Counted from the first letter of the stretch, positions 36,035 to 46,109 are shown. The stretch: DNA of 64,000 nt from a bacterium (GCA_905221205.1 CAJNCG010000001.1:62001-126000); one strand, 5' to 3'. The notes: a model not told the origin generated them from the sequence alone. Translations and numbers: made by a program.

Positions 36035-37009
36035 ATGAGAAAGAAACTCTTTCTGACCAGTGCTGCGGTCTTGTGGGCAGTAACAGCTATGAATAGCGCC
36101 CATGCAGCAACAGATGTTCAAAAAGTCATCGATGAAACCTATGTCCAACCTGAATATGTCCTAGGTTCTTCCCTATCTGAAGACCAAAAAAATCAAACCC
36201 TTAAGAAATTAGGCTACAATTCCTCAACAGATACCAAAGAACTCAAGACCATGACACCTGATGTCTATTCTAAAATCATGAATGTGGCCAATGACTCTAG
36301 TTTACAGTTGTATTCATCAGCCAAGATTCAAAAACTAGGTGAAAAGTCTCCACTTGAGGTCAAGATTGAAACACCAGAAAACATCACCAAGGTGACTCAG
36401 GATATGTACCGAAATGCAGCTGTAACCTTGGGAGTGGAACATGCCAAAATCACTGTAGCAGCACCTATTCCCGTTACAGGAGAAAGTGCTTTAGCTGGGA
36501 TTTATTATTCGCTAGAAGCTAATGGAGCCAAGGTCCCGCAAGCCAATAAAGACTTGGCTCAAGAAGAGCTGAAGGCTTTGTCAGATATTAATGCTGAAAA
36601 TAAGGATAAAACTGGCTATGATGCTAATAAATTAAATGTTGCTCTAGCTGATATCAAGTCAGGACTAGCCAAAGCGAAAGAGAGCAAGGGAAATCTGACA
36701 GAGGAAGATGTCCGTAAAATTGTTGAAGATACCTTGAAAAATTACAAACTCGATCAGGTCATAACAGGAAACCAGATCAGTATCATCATCAATTTTGCTT
36801 TGAATCTCTCAAAGAGTGATATCCTCAGCAATGCAGATTTCACTAAAACCCTAAATGACCTTAAACAAAGTATCGTATCACAAGCTGGCGACAGTTTTAA
36901 AAATATCAACCTTAACTTTGATGCGGATAAGGCGCTAGAAGACGGGGGTAACTTCTTAAGCTCCCTCTGGCAAGCCATTGTCAACTTCTTCAAGAGTTTT
37001 GGTTCTTAA
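36035..37009 (+). CDS. Secreted DUF1002 protein
   Basis: A 324-aa exported protein with a cleavable signal peptide (KKLFLTSAAVLWAVTAMNSAHA). The mature part matches the DUF1002/YpuA pattern: QKVIDETYVQPEYVLGSSLSEDQ, TKELKTMTPDVYSKIMN, and VTLGVEHAKITVAAPIPVTGESALAGIY. The C-terminus ends with an amphipathic FLSSLWQAIVNFFKSFGS. Its function is unknown. AAAGGAGG precedes the ATG. No LPXTG or lipobox is present. Confidence 0.85.
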   Translation: MRKKLFLTSAAVLWAVTAMNSAHAATDVQKVIDETYVQPEYVLGSSLSEDQKNQTLKKLGYNSSTDTKELKTMTPDVYSKIMNVANDSSLQLYSSAKIQKLGEKSPLEVKIETPENITKVTQDMYRNAAVTLGVEHAKITVAAPIPVTGESALAGIYYSLEANGAKVPQANKDLAQEELKALSDINAENKDKTGYDANKLNVALADIKSGLAKAKESKGNLTEEDVRKIVEDTLKNYKLDQVITGNQISIIINFALNLSKSDILSNADFTKTLNDLKQSIVSQAGDSFKNINLNFDADKALEDGGNFLSSLWQAIVNFFKSFGS

Positions 37010-37018
37010 GAAAAATCA

Positions 37019-37027
37019 TGGTATAAT
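37019..37027 (+). promoter_or_regulatory. Extended -10 promoter of the RNA methyltransferase gene
   Basis: TGGTATAAT at 37019-37027 places +1 near 37034, about 49 nt before the ATG at 37083. Confidence 0.6.
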
Positions 37028-37070
37028 AGATGGTAACCGTAACGTTGCCGTCTTTTTTGTCGGCCAATAG

Positions 37071-38441
<1,371 letters not shown>

Positions 38442-38470
38442 TCCTCAAAAGATTCACCCATACCTTTTGA

Positions 38471-38542
38471 GTCCCACAAACGCACCACGTTGAGGCGGTA
38501 TCACTGCTTGTACGAGCTGAGGCATCAGCGAAGTCGAAGTAG
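38471..38542 (+). pseudogene. C-terminal remnant of a second TrmA/RumA-family methyltransferase gene
   Basis: In frame from 38471 the translation is VPQTHHVEAVSLLVRAEASA then KSK and a stop at 38540-38542. PQTHHVExVSLLV matches the conserved end of the intact methyltransferase 80 bases upstream, but bases and tail differ, so this is not a simple duplication of it. No start or body of the gene is present (an in-frame TGA lies at 38468). Confidence 0.8.
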
Positions 38543-38588
38543 ATGCTCCGCCCATGGGATAGGACTCGGAGAATGAGGAGCTAAAATA

Positions 38589-39206
38589 TTGATAGAGAAC
38601 AGACCTGAGTTTGATAAAATCTCATCCTTTGATGAGTTTAATAAATATTATTGGTATCGTGATGAACTTTCACAGATATGCAAGACATTGGAACTTGAAT
38701 ATAGGGGTACCAAACAAGAACTCAATCATATTATTGAGCAGTACTTTAAGGGGAATTTGATTAAAAAATCATCAACAAACAGAAATAAGAAACGAGTGGA
38801 AGCTCTTGCCTTAGATACACCCTTACTTGAATGTGGATTCTCCTTTAACACTTACTTTAGGGAATATTTCTCAACTTTAACAGATGTTTCCCCTTTTAAA
38901 TTTACTGCTGATATGGCTACAGCTTGGAGAAAAGTAAAAAAAGAACATGATTTGTCTTTTACAATTCAAGATATGCTAAAAGTTTATTATGGAAATTCAA
39001 ACTATGCCAAGTATGATCATTCGGTTTGTCAATGGAATCAATTTTTAAAAGATTTCTGTGCAGACGAAAATAGTCGTAATTACTCGAATAAATTAAAAGT
39101 GGCTTCTATCCTATGGAAAGAAGTTAGAAATTCAAATGCTGAAAAAAATTATTCAAATAATCTCTTGAGTGAATATGCTGGTAAAATAAAAGAGTATTGT
39201 AAGTAG
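38589..39206 (+). CDS. SAP-domain (DUF6434-like) protein
   Basis: A 205-aa hydrophilic protein. Residues about 10-55 read as a SAP-type helix-extended-loop (FDEFNKYYWYRDELSQICK then LELEYRGTKQELNHIIEQYF), a fold that often binds DNA. The remaining 150 residues are helical with no recognised domain; similar two-part proteins are common single genes in Firmicutes. The start is TTG at 38589 with GAGGAG 8 bases upstream. It sits between two gene remnants in a patch that looks inserted. The function is unknown. Confidence 0.7.
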   Translation: MIENRPEFDKISSFDEFNKYYWYRDELSQICKTLELEYRGTKQELNHIIEQYFKGNLIKKSSTNRNKKRVEALALDTPLLECGFSFNTYFREYFSTLTDVSPFKFTADMATAWRKVKKEHDLSFTIQDMLKVYYGNSNYAKYDHSVCQWNQFLKDFCADENSRNYSNKLKVASILWKEVRNSNAEKNYSNNLLSEYAGKIKEYCK

Positions 39207-39207
39207 A

Positions 39208-39378
39208 AATGCCATCTCACTTGGTGGCGACAGTGATACACTTGCTGCAATCACTGGCAGCATAGCAGAGGCAGCTTATGGTATTCCTGATTGGATAAAG
39301 GAAAAGGCCTACTCTTATTTGGATGAACCCATAAATGATGTACTCAGGCGATGGGATAATAAGGTTGATATAAAATAA
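39208..39378 (+). pseudogene. C-terminal remnant of an ADP-ribosylglycohydrolase gene
   Basis: The open frame reads NAISLGGDSDTLAAITGSIA followed by EAAYGIPDWIKEKAYSYL and a stop at 39376-39378. The GGDSDTxAAITGSIAEAxYGIP block is the hallmark metal-binding C-terminal motif of DraG/ARH-family hydrolases, which are normally about 270-300 aa. Only about 56 codons remain, with no start; the SAP gene's stop codon abuts it. It is a truncated relic. Confidence 0.85.
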
Positions 39379-39500
39379 AAGCGTTTCAATCTCCAGTACG
39401 TCATATTTCTCTTTTCCGTATTTTCATTGTATAATGGTAGTACATTTACTTGCGTACGATGAAATATAAACATTTTTTATGAATATTAAGGAGAAAATCA

Positions 39501-40382
39501 ATGAAAAAAGCAATGTTAATTATCAACCCTACCTCTGGTGGTGAGAAGGCTTTAGATTATAAAGAAAAGCTGGAGAATAAAGCAAAAGAATACTTTGAAT
39601 ATGTTGAAACCAAAATTACTGAAAAAGCGCTGGATGCAACCAATTTTGCTGAAGAGGCTTCTCGTGAGCAGTACGATGCAGTGGTGTGTTTTGGTGGAGA
39701 TGGGACTGTCAACGAAGTCATTTCGGGTATTGCTGAGAGAGCCTACGTTCCTAAGTTAGGTATTATTCCTGGTGGGACGGGTAATCTCATTACAAAACTG
39801 TTGGAAATCAATCAAGACATAGATGGCGCTATTGATGAACTTGATTTTAACTTAACCAATAAGATTGATATCGGTAAAGCAAATGATAACTATTTTGGTT
39901 ATATCTTTAGTATCGGCTCTCTTCCAGAGGCGATTCACAATGTTGAAATAGAGGACAAGACAAAATTCGGTATTTTAGCCTATGCTGTAAATACCATGAA
40001 GTCTGTCATGACGGATAAAGTCTTTAACATTAAGGTTGAAACAGAAAATGGAAATTATGTTGGTGAAGCGAGTCATGTTTTGGTTCTCTTGACAAATTAC
40101 TTCGCTGACAAAAAAATCTTTGAAGAAAACAAGGACGGCTATGCCAATATTTTGATTCTAAAAGATGCTTCAATATTCTCCAAATTATCCGTCATTCCTG
40201 ATTTATTAAAAGGCGATGTTGTCGCAAATGATAATATCGAATATATCAAAGCGCGTAATATTAAGATTTCTTCAGATAGTGAATTGGAGTCAGATGTTGA
40301 TGGCGATAAATCGGATAACCTACCTGTAGAAATCAAAGTCCTAGCTCAGCGAGTAGAAGTATTTTCAAAACCGAAAGAGTAA
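39501..40382 (+). CDS. Diacylglycerol kinase family lipid kinase (YegS/DagK type)
   Basis: A 293-aa protein of the DAGK catalytic family, with INPTSGGEKA at the N-terminus, the nucleotide-binding VVCFGGDGTVNEVISG near residue 62, and GIIPGGTGNLI near 90. It probably phosphorylates a membrane lipid or related alcohol; the substrate is not deducible. A TGTATAAT-type -10 near 39431 and GGAGAAAA before the ATG make it a separate transcription unit. Confidence 0.88.
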   Translation: MKKAMLIINPTSGGEKALDYKEKLENKAKEYFEYVETKITEKALDATNFAEEASREQYDAVVCFGGDGTVNEVISGIAERAYVPKLGIIPGGTGNLITKLLEINQDIDGAIDELDFNLTNKIDIGKANDNYFGYIFSIGSLPEAIHNVEIEDKTKFGILAYAVNTMKSVMTDKVFNIKVETENGNYVGEASHVLVLLTNYFADKKIFEENKDGYANILILKDASIFSKLSVIPDLLKGDVVANDNIEYIKARNIKISSDSELESDVDGDKSDNLPVEIKVLAQRVEVFSKPKE

Positions 40383-40445
40383 AAGGTAAAAATTAGTTTA
40401 TTATTCACAACGAAATTAAGTTCTATATCAACGATTGGAGGAGGA

Positions 40446-40937
40446 ATGAATTCTCTATTTGATGAATTTCGAACAATTTGTTCTCATTTAAACCAAGTCG
40501 GAATCACTCCGACGCTCATGGGGTCTTTGGGGTTTGAATACCGATCAAATGAAGAATGGGGGCCGTCTGACATTGACATTCATGTGCCTGGTGATCCTAG
40601 AGGTTGGGAAGCACCTGATCATCTCAGAATTTATGAGTGGGACAAGATAATGAAAGTGATGAAACACTTAGGCTATGCCTTAATAGATATTCATGAGCAT
40701 GAATTCCAAAAAGATGGTCTGAGTGTTGAATTCGGAAGTATCGATTCTTTACCTGATTTTGCAGGAGTTTCGGAATCGGATATAGAGCTGATTCATCTCG
40801 AAAACATCACTTTTCGCGTTCCAAGTTTGGAACAGTTTTTAAGTATTTACAAGGCTTCTTCCCAAGATTCTTATCGAAATGAGCACAATAACAATAAGGA
40901 TTTTAAAAAAATTGAGTGGCTGGAAAAATATTTGTAA
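40446..40937 (+). CDS. Nucleotidyltransferase-fold protein of unknown role
   Basis: A 163-aa protein. LMGSLGFEYRS followed by GPSDIDIHVPGD looks like the GS-x-DxD active-site pattern of the nucleotidyltransferase superfamily. A later SVEFGSIDSLPDFAG could supply the third acidic residue. Such short proteins are often mis-annotated as phosphoribosylanthranilate isomerase, but no TIM barrel fits in 163 residues. A GGAGGA ribosome site precedes the ATG. The substrate is unknown. Confidence 0.6.
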   Translation: MNSLFDEFRTICSHLNQVGITPTLMGSLGFEYRSNEEWGPSDIDIHVPGDPRGWEAPDHLRIYEWDKIMKVMKHLGYALIDIHEHEFQKDGLSVEFGSIDSLPDFAGVSESDIELIHLENITFRVPSLEQFLSIYKASSQDSYRNEHNNNKDFKKIEWLEKYL

Positions 40938-41020
40938 ATCATCATTTGAAAAGTAGCAAGTTGTAAGACTGGCTGCTTTTTTATTTATAGAACCAAACCA
41001 CTAGAATCTACGGACAAGCC

Positions 41021-41076
41021 TTGAAAATAAAATACGAAAGTAGTATACTAGAATCACAATCATGAAAACGTTTGCG
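41021..41076 (+). promoter_or_regulatory. Promoter with CcpA cre site for the GH13 gene
   Basis: TTGAAA (41021-41026), a 17-bp spacer and TATACT (41044-41049). TGAAAACGTTTGCG at 41063-41076 matches the cre consensus TGWAARCGYTWNCW at 13 of 14 positions and lies just after +1, where CcpA would repress in the presence of glucose. Confidence 0.75.
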
Positions 41077-41113
41077 TCGTAAATGCAACCAAGTAAATCA
41101 GGAGACAAATACA

Positions 41114-42856
41114 GTGGAAGTAACAGCCATTTACCACAGACCAGAGTCGGAGTATGCCTATCTTTACAAGAATAAAAAGCTTCATATTCGGATTCGAACT
41201 AAGAAAGGGGACATTGAAAGTATCAACTTGCATTATGGTGATCCTTTTATCTTTATGGAGGAGTTTTATCAAGATACAAAGAAAATGGACAAGCTGACTT
41301 CTGACGCCTTATTTGACTATTGGCAGGTTGAAGTTTCCGTTGACTTTGCACGTATCCAGTATCTCTTTGAACTCAAGGATACAGAAGGCCAAAGCATTTT
41401 GTACGGTGATAAAGGCTGCGTGGAAAATGCTCTAGAAAATCTTCATGCTATTGGAAATGGATTTAAGTTGCCTTATATACATGAGATTGATGCATGCCAG
41501 GTTCCTGATTGGGTTTCAAATACGGTATGGTATCAAATATTCCCTGAGAGATTTGCTAATGGAAATGCCCGATTAAACCCAGAAGGGACTTTGGATTGGG
41601 ATTCCTCTATCACACCTCAGAGTGATGATTTCTTTGGTGGGGATTTACAAGGGATTATTGATTATCTGGATTACTTACAAGACTTGGGCATTACTGGTCT
41701 TTATCTCTGTCCCATCTTTGAATCGACGAGCAATCACAAGTACAATACGACGGATTACTTTGAAATTGACCGTCATTTTGGAGATAAAGAAACCTTTCGA
41801 AAACTGGTCGAGCAGGCACATCAGCGTGGCATGAAAATCATGCTGGATGCTGTATTTAATCATATTGGTTCGCAATCGCCTCAATGGCAAGATGTTGTCC
41901 AAAATGGTGAACAGTCTGCTTATAAGGATTGGTTCCATATTCAACAATTCCCAGTGACGACTGAAAAGCTAGCCAATAAGAGAGAGTTACCCTATCATGC
42001 TTTTGGTTTTGAGGACTATATGCCTAAGCTAAATACAGCCAATCCAGAGGTCAAGGACTATCTTTTAAAGGTTGCGACTTATTGGATTGAAGAGTTTGAT
42101 ATCGATGCTTGGCGTTTGGATGTGGCTAATGAGATTGACCATCAGTTTTGGAAGGATTTTCGCAAGACAGTTTTAGCTAAAAAGTCTGATCTTTATATCC
42201 TTGGAGAAGTCTGGCATACGGCTCAGCCTTGGCTAAATGGAGATGAATTCCACGCGGTCATGAATTATCCTTTATCTGATAGCATCAAGGACTATTTCTT
42301 ACGAGGTGTTAAGAAGACAGACCAATTCATCGATGAAATAAATTGCCAGTCTATGTATTACAAGCAGCAGATTTCAGAAGTGATGTTTAATCTTCTAGAT
42401 TCGCATGATACAGAACGTATTTTGTGGACGGTCAATGAAGACGTTCAACTGGTCAAATCAGCCTTAGCCTTTCTCTTTTTACAAAAAGGAACACCGTGTA
42501 TCTATTATGGAACCGAGCTAGCCTTGACTGGAGGACCAGACCCAGATTGCCGTCGTTGTATGCCTTGGGAACGTGTATCAAGTGACAATGATATGCTGAA
42601 TTTTATAAAGAAGCTAATCAAGATTCGCAAGCATGCGTCAGCAACCATTCATCATGGCAAGTATAGCCTCCAAGAAATCAAACAAGATGTAGTAGCTTTA
42701 GAGTGGAAATACGAAGGACGGGTCCTCAAAGCGATTTTTAACCAGTCCAAAGAAGATTATCTTTTACCAAAAGAAGCAGTAGCACTAGCAAGCAATTGCC
42801 AAGAATTGGAGAATCAGCTTGTCATCTTTCCAAAAGGATTTGTGATTTTTCATTAA
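41114..42856 (+). CDS. GH13 alpha-glucan hydrolase (neopullulanase/cyclomaltodextrinase type)
   Basis: A 580-aa cytoplasmic enzyme from a GTG start with GGAG 9 bases upstream. Residues 1-120 form the N-terminal CBM34-like domain typical of GH13_20. The barrel carries the conserved regions: DAVFNHIG, WRLDVANEIDH (nucleophile Asp), ILGEVWH (acid Glu) and LLDSHDTERI (third Asp). No signal peptide is present, so it acts on imported maltodextrins. The cre site at the promoter implies glucose repression. No sugar transporter is adjacent. Confidence 0.9.
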   Translation: MEVTAIYHRPESEYAYLYKNKKLHIRIRTKKGDIESINLHYGDPFIFMEEFYQDTKKMDKLTSDALFDYWQVEVSVDFARIQYLFELKDTEGQSILYGDKGCVENALENLHAIGNGFKLPYIHEIDACQVPDWVSNTVWYQIFPERFANGNARLNPEGTLDWDSSITPQSDDFFGGDLQGIIDYLDYLQDLGITGLYLCPIFESTSNHKYNTTDYFEIDRHFGDKETFRKLVEQAHQRGMKIMLDAVFNHIGSQSPQWQDVVQNGEQSAYKDWFHIQQFPVTTEKLANKRELPYHAFGFEDYMPKLNTANPEVKDYLLKVATYWIEEFDIDAWRLDVANEIDHQFWKDFRKTVLAKKSDLYILGEVWHTAQPWLNGDEFHAVMNYPLSDSIKDYFLRGVKKTDQFIDEINCQSMYYKQQISEVMFNLLDSHDTERILWTVNEDVQLVKSALAFLFLQKGTPCIYYGTELALTGGPDPDCRRCMPWERVSSDNDMLNFIKKLIKIRKHASATIHHGKYSLQEIKQDVVALEWKYEGRVLKAIFNQSKEDYLLPKEAVALASNCQELENQLVIFPKGFVIFH

Positions 42857-42975
42857 AGAGCAATTATGAGCGACAGGAAAGTTGTAGTATAGAGAAGATT
42901 TTACAAACAGACTATTTGTCGTCTTGCTACGATTGGTATATAATTTAACTTAGAGAAAATAGGAGGATTAATCAG

Positions 42976-43287
42976 ATGGAATTAAAAGATTTTACAGAAA
43001 AAGAACAGGAAATGATTAAGAAGGGGCTGACTACGTCTAAGATTAGTGACAAGGAAACTGCTGAGAAGATTCTTGCGCTAGTACCACAAGACTTGATTAA
43101 GCGAATCCCATTTTTCGTCAGAAAGCATGCTACGACACGTACGATTAAACGCATTTCAATTGAATACCCTGAACTCTACGCTGCAGCTCAAACAAGTGGT
43201 GAAATTCCAGAAAAAGAACGCGAAGAGTTACGTCAGATTATCACGACTATCTTTGAACAAAAGATGAATAAGCATAGTATTAAGTAG
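42976..43287 (+). CDS. Uncharacterised 103-aa protein (DUF3816-like)
   Basis: A small soluble, charged, helical protein, unlike any enzyme I recognise. Its pattern (MELKDFTEKEQEMIKKGLTT, then LALVPQDLIKRIPFFVRKHA) is found in a conserved streptococcal family of unknown function. AGGAGG is ideally placed before the ATG and a TATATAAT -10 lies about 40 bases upstream, so it is a real expressed gene. The alpha/beta-hydrolase gene starts 3 bases after its stop. Confidence 0.7.
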   Translation: MELKDFTEKEQEMIKKGLTTSKISDKETAEKILALVPQDLIKRIPFFVRKHATTRTIKRISIEYPELYAAAQTSGEIPEKEREELRQIITTIFEQKMNKHSIK

Positions 43288-43290
43288 AGA

Positions 43291-44007
43291 ATGAAGATAT
43301 TTTTTATTGGCGGTCTAGGAAGCAATGTCTATCATAGCAAGGATTTTCTTCAAGAACTAGATTCGCAGGTCTGTTTTCTAAATCCGTATGAAAAGCATCT
43401 TCGAGATGAAACAGAATTGAAAGCATGGTTTAAAAATACGATTGTTGAGAAAGAATCTATCTGTCTGATAGGCCATTCTCTTGGAGGGGATTTGGCTCGT
43501 TATCTCGCGTCGGAATTTCATGAAGTGAAAAAACTGATTCTTTTGGATGGTGGTTATCTAGATTTAGATAAGATTTTACCTTTAGATGCAGAGTTAGAGG
43601 AAGCTAAAAACTATATCGAATCTCAAGTCGTTTCGGACTTAAATCTTCTTATCTCTAAAGAGAAATCCGAAGCAAAGCATTGGTCAGAAAATATGGAGGA
43701 AGCTGTAAGACAGTCTTATCACTGGAATGCGGAGTATGATAGATATGAGTTAGCTATAAATTCTGAAAATATAGAAGCTATTCTTCGACTACGGCGGAAA
43801 ATACAAGCTTTTAAGAGAGAAGTGGGGGATACCTTATTTATTAGTCCTCGCTATCCTAATGAAGCTACATGGAGAGAGGAAGCCCTAAAAGAATTGCCAG
43901 ATTATGTTGATACTATTTTTTTAGAAAACTTTAGCCATGAGCTTTATACTGAAGCACCTAAAGAAATTGCTAGTCTCATTAATAAGTGGCTCTCTTGTTC
44001 TCACTGA
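43291..44007 (+). CDS. Alpha/beta-hydrolase
   Basis: A 238-aa protein with the nucleophile elbow LIGHSLGGDLARYLA (Ser near residue 64), a candidate catalytic Asp in the strand LFISPRYPNE region and His in ENFSHELYTEAP near the C-terminus. It has the RBBP9/lipase-like short form and no signal peptide. It is translationally coupled to the preceding 103-aa gene. The substrate is unknown. A large bidirectional terminator follows at 44072. Confidence 0.78.
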   Translation: MKIFFIGGLGSNVYHSKDFLQELDSQVCFLNPYEKHLRDETELKAWFKNTIVEKESICLIGHSLGGDLARYLASEFHEVKKLILLDGGYLDLDKILPLDAELEEAKNYIESQVVSDLNLLISKEKSEAKHWSENMEEAVRQSYHWNAEYDRYELAINSENIEAILRLRRKIQAFKREVGDTLFISPRYPNEATWREEALKELPDYVDTIFLENFSHELYTEAPKEIASLINKWLSCSH

Positions 44008-44071
44008 GCTACTTGTATTGCTTGAAATGGTATAAGATTTAAATCTACAAGTCACTAAGTCTCAAATAACA

Positions 44072-44124
44072 AAAAACGAACAGGCTCTTTTTCTGTCATT
44101 CAGAAGAGAACTTGTTCGTTTTGT
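44072..44124. terminator. Large bidirectional terminator
   Basis: AAAAACGAACAGG...CTTGTTCGTTTT arms with inner TTCTG/CAGAA pairing around TCATT. A-run and T-run flanks serve both the hydrolase gene and the convergent TIGR03943 gene. Confidence 0.8.
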
Positions 44125-44128
44125 TTTT

Positions 44129-44944
44129 TTAAAACACGCGATACACGTAGGGATTTTCTGGTTTATCAACTTTGGTAAAGCTGTCTATTTCCAAGGTTGG
44201 GAGGTTTTGTTTGAGTTCTTTATGATAGTGATTGACCAGTTTTCCTTTAGCTGTAATCCAGGTGTTATTCTCATACTGACGAGTATTTCCCTTGGTCAGC
44301 AAACCATAGACACCAGAATCCGCGATACAATGGATAATGCCAAAGCGGAACAAAAATTGGCTATTGGCATGACTGGGATCATTATATACAAAGCCTGTGA
44401 ACTGGACTGTCTTGCCCTCAAACTCATCTGGATAGTCGTAGATGGCTTCCATGACTTCCATATAGTTTTCATTAGTGATGTGAATGCTATCTTTGGACAA
44501 GTATTTATCCGCCGCCGTTCGCATTTCCTTTTCATAGGCTGATTTTGAAAAATAAGAACTGGTATCTGGTTTTAAATATTGGCTTGTCGTCCCTTCACTT
44601 GTCTGAATGGCTTGATCCGTTCCTTCTGATAGCGGAAAATGATAGCCTTTAGCAGAAACGGTCTGAGAATCCAAGCTAACAGTTGGAAAGGTTAAACCGA
44701 CGACAATCGGAATAGCCAGAAGAGCAATACTCGTCACCTTCGCTAATCGGTTGTTCAGATGACTGTGGGTTTTGACTTGCTTCATCCAGATATACAATTG
44801 AACGATTGCCAAGATAAAGGAAAGCACCATAGAAATATAGGCCAAATAGGAATAGTGCATGTTGATGTACTGGTTTAATTTGCCCGACAAATGGAGATAA
44901 ATGGTCAGTTCAAAATAGCCAGCTAAAACTAAAAATCGAATCAT
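44129..44944 (-). CDS. TIGR03943/DUF1980 membrane protein, permease partner
   Basis: A 271-aa protein with two or three N-terminal transmembrane segments (RFLVLAGYFELTIYLHLSG; YSYLAYISMVLSFILAIVQLY; LLAIPIVVGL) and an extracellular C-terminal half. That half contains the FEGKTVQFTGFVYNDP and FRFGIIHCIADSGVYGLL blocks typical of TIGR03943, which resembles an OB-like fold. It always accompanies a DUF318 permease; here the genes overlap by four bases. The transported species is unknown. Confidence 0.85.
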   Translation of the reverse strand: MIRFLVLAGYFELTIYLHLSGKLNQYINMHYSYLAYISMVLSFILAIVQLYIWMKQVKTHSHLNNRLAKVTSIALLAIPIVVGLTFPTVSLDSQTVSAKGYHFPLSEGTDQAIQTSEGTTSQYLKPDTSSYFSKSAYEKEMRTAADKYLSKDSIHITNENYMEVMEAIYDYPDEFEGKTVQFTGFVYNDPSHANSQFLFRFGIIHCIADSGVYGLLTKGNTRQYENNTWITAKGKLVNHYHKELKQNLPTLEIDSFTKVDKPENPYVYRVF

Positions 44945-45846
44945 AGGATGACTCCAATCAAGAGAGAATAGACTAAAACGACCAGAGTTACAATCGTTAT
45001 GAAGTGACTGATAAATCGTGCTTTCAAGTAATTTTTCATCATAAGAATATTTTTGATATCCAGCATTGGACCAATAACGAGAAAGGCCAGAACTGGTGCC
45101 AAACCGAAACTCGAGAGAAGAGAAGCGCCGATAAAGGCATCCGCCTCGCTACAGAGCGAAAGAAGAAAAGCCAAAAGCATCAAGAGCAGGATGGCAAAAA
45201 GAGGGGTTGCACTGATCGAGGTCAGAATCCGAGTCGGAACGTAGACTTGTATAACAGAGGCAAAAAGACAGCCAAATACCAAATAACGCCCCGTATCAAA
45301 AAATTCATCAATGGTCTGCACAAAGACTTGAAAAACTTTCTTTGCAGGGGTCAAGTGAGAAAAATCATGCTCATGACAGGCAAAACGATTCTCTTTTTGA
45401 ATCGGTTCTTGCCAGAAAAATCCCAGAAAAATCCCAAGTATCACAGCTACAAGAATGGAACCAAGAGCTCGTAACAGGGCGACATGGAAGGAGTTGCCAA
45501 AGGCAGAATAGGTCGCAAATAGAACAATGGGATTGATAACTGGTGCAGTCACAAGAAAAGGAACAGCCGTGTAACTGGGAACCTTCTTTTCCAGAAAACG
45601 ATTGATAATTGGGACAACCCCACATTCACAAGAGGGAAAAAGCATCCCGACGAAAGTCCCAAAAAAGATTCTCCCCCAACGATTTCGAGGGAGAAAATGA
45701 TAAACCTTGTCAGGTGTGATATAGACTTCAATCAGCCCTGAGACAATACTTCCAATCAGAACGAATGGGAGGGCTTCAATGATAATGGAGAGAAAAATGG
45801 CTCCAGTCTGAAGCACACTAGATGGGAGTTGTTGGAAAGCAGTCAT
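44941..45846 (-). CDS. DUF318/YraQ-family permease
   Basis: A 301-aa membrane protein with about eight helices. The family signatures GMLFPSCECGVVPIINRFLEKK (near residue 70) and SEADAFIGASLL are clear; the cysteine-bearing PSCECG motif is shared with ArsP-type efflux permeases. A role in metal(loid) or anion export has been proposed for relatives but is untested. The start codon directly follows the stop of a 43-aa gene, and its end overlaps the TIGR03943 gene: a three-gene operon. Confidence 0.85.
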   Translation of the reverse strand: MTAFQQLPSSVLQTGAIFLSIIIEALPFVLIGSIVSGLIEVYITPDKVYHFLPRNRWGRIFFGTFVGMLFPSCECGVVPIINRFLEKKVPSYTAVPFLVTAPVINPIVLFATYSAFGNSFHVALLRALGSILVAVILGIFLGFFWQEPIQKENRFACHEHDFSHLTPAKKVFQVFVQTIDEFFDTGRYLVFGCLFASVIQVYVPTRILTSISATPLFAILLLMLLAFLLSLCSEADAFIGASLLSSFGLAPVLAFLVIGPMLDIKNILMMKNYLKARFISHFITIVTLVVLVYSLLIGVIL

Positions 45847-45978
45847 CTAGTTTTTCTTTTCTGCTTTGGCTTTTTTCTCTTTGTCATCAGGGAAAGTGAC
45901 TTGCTTCAAATCAGGGAGTTTAGCAAACTCTTCAAACATCTTGTCCAAGTCGTCTCGTTTTGTAAATTTTACAGCCAT
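45847..45978 (-). CDS. Conserved-looking 43-aa small protein, first gene of the permease operon
   Basis: MAVKFTKRDDLDKMFEEFAK then LPDLKQVTFPDDKEKKAKA and EKKN: a charged helix followed by a Lys/Glu tail, with no membrane segment. The ATG (45976-45978) has GAGG 8 bases upstream. Its TAG stop (45847-45849) is immediately followed by the permease ATG with no gap, so translation is almost surely coupled. A TATAAT on the minus strand (46009-46014) gives a leader of about 24 nt. Function unknown; it may be an accessory or regulatory peptide for the permease. Confidence 0.78.
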   Translation of the reverse strand: MAVKFTKRDDLDKMFEEFAKLPDLKQVTFPDDKEKKAKAEKKN

Positions 45979-46100
45979 AGGTGTACCTCGATTCTAAATT
46001 CTACCTCTATTATACTATTATTTTGAGGAAAAGGGAAAAGTTAAAATTGAGTATCTAACGAATAATAGAGCTTGATAGAGCCTGATATACACTATGATTG

Positions 46101-46109
46101 TGATATAAT
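46101..46109 (+). promoter_or_regulatory. Extended -10 promoter of the PBECR-like gene
   Basis: TGATATAAT at 46101-46109 places +1 near 46116, leaving an 18-nt leader that contains GGAGGA. Confidence 0.6.

Noticed and set aside
41072..42856. Upstream TTG start (41072) for the GH13 gene
   Set aside because: It would lie inside the cre site and lacks a ribosome site; GTG 41114 has GGAG and gives the natural domain start.
45004..45474. 156-aa plus-strand open frame antisense to the DUF318 permease
   Set aside because: It has no family resemblance or ribosome site, and the permease on the other strand is unambiguous.
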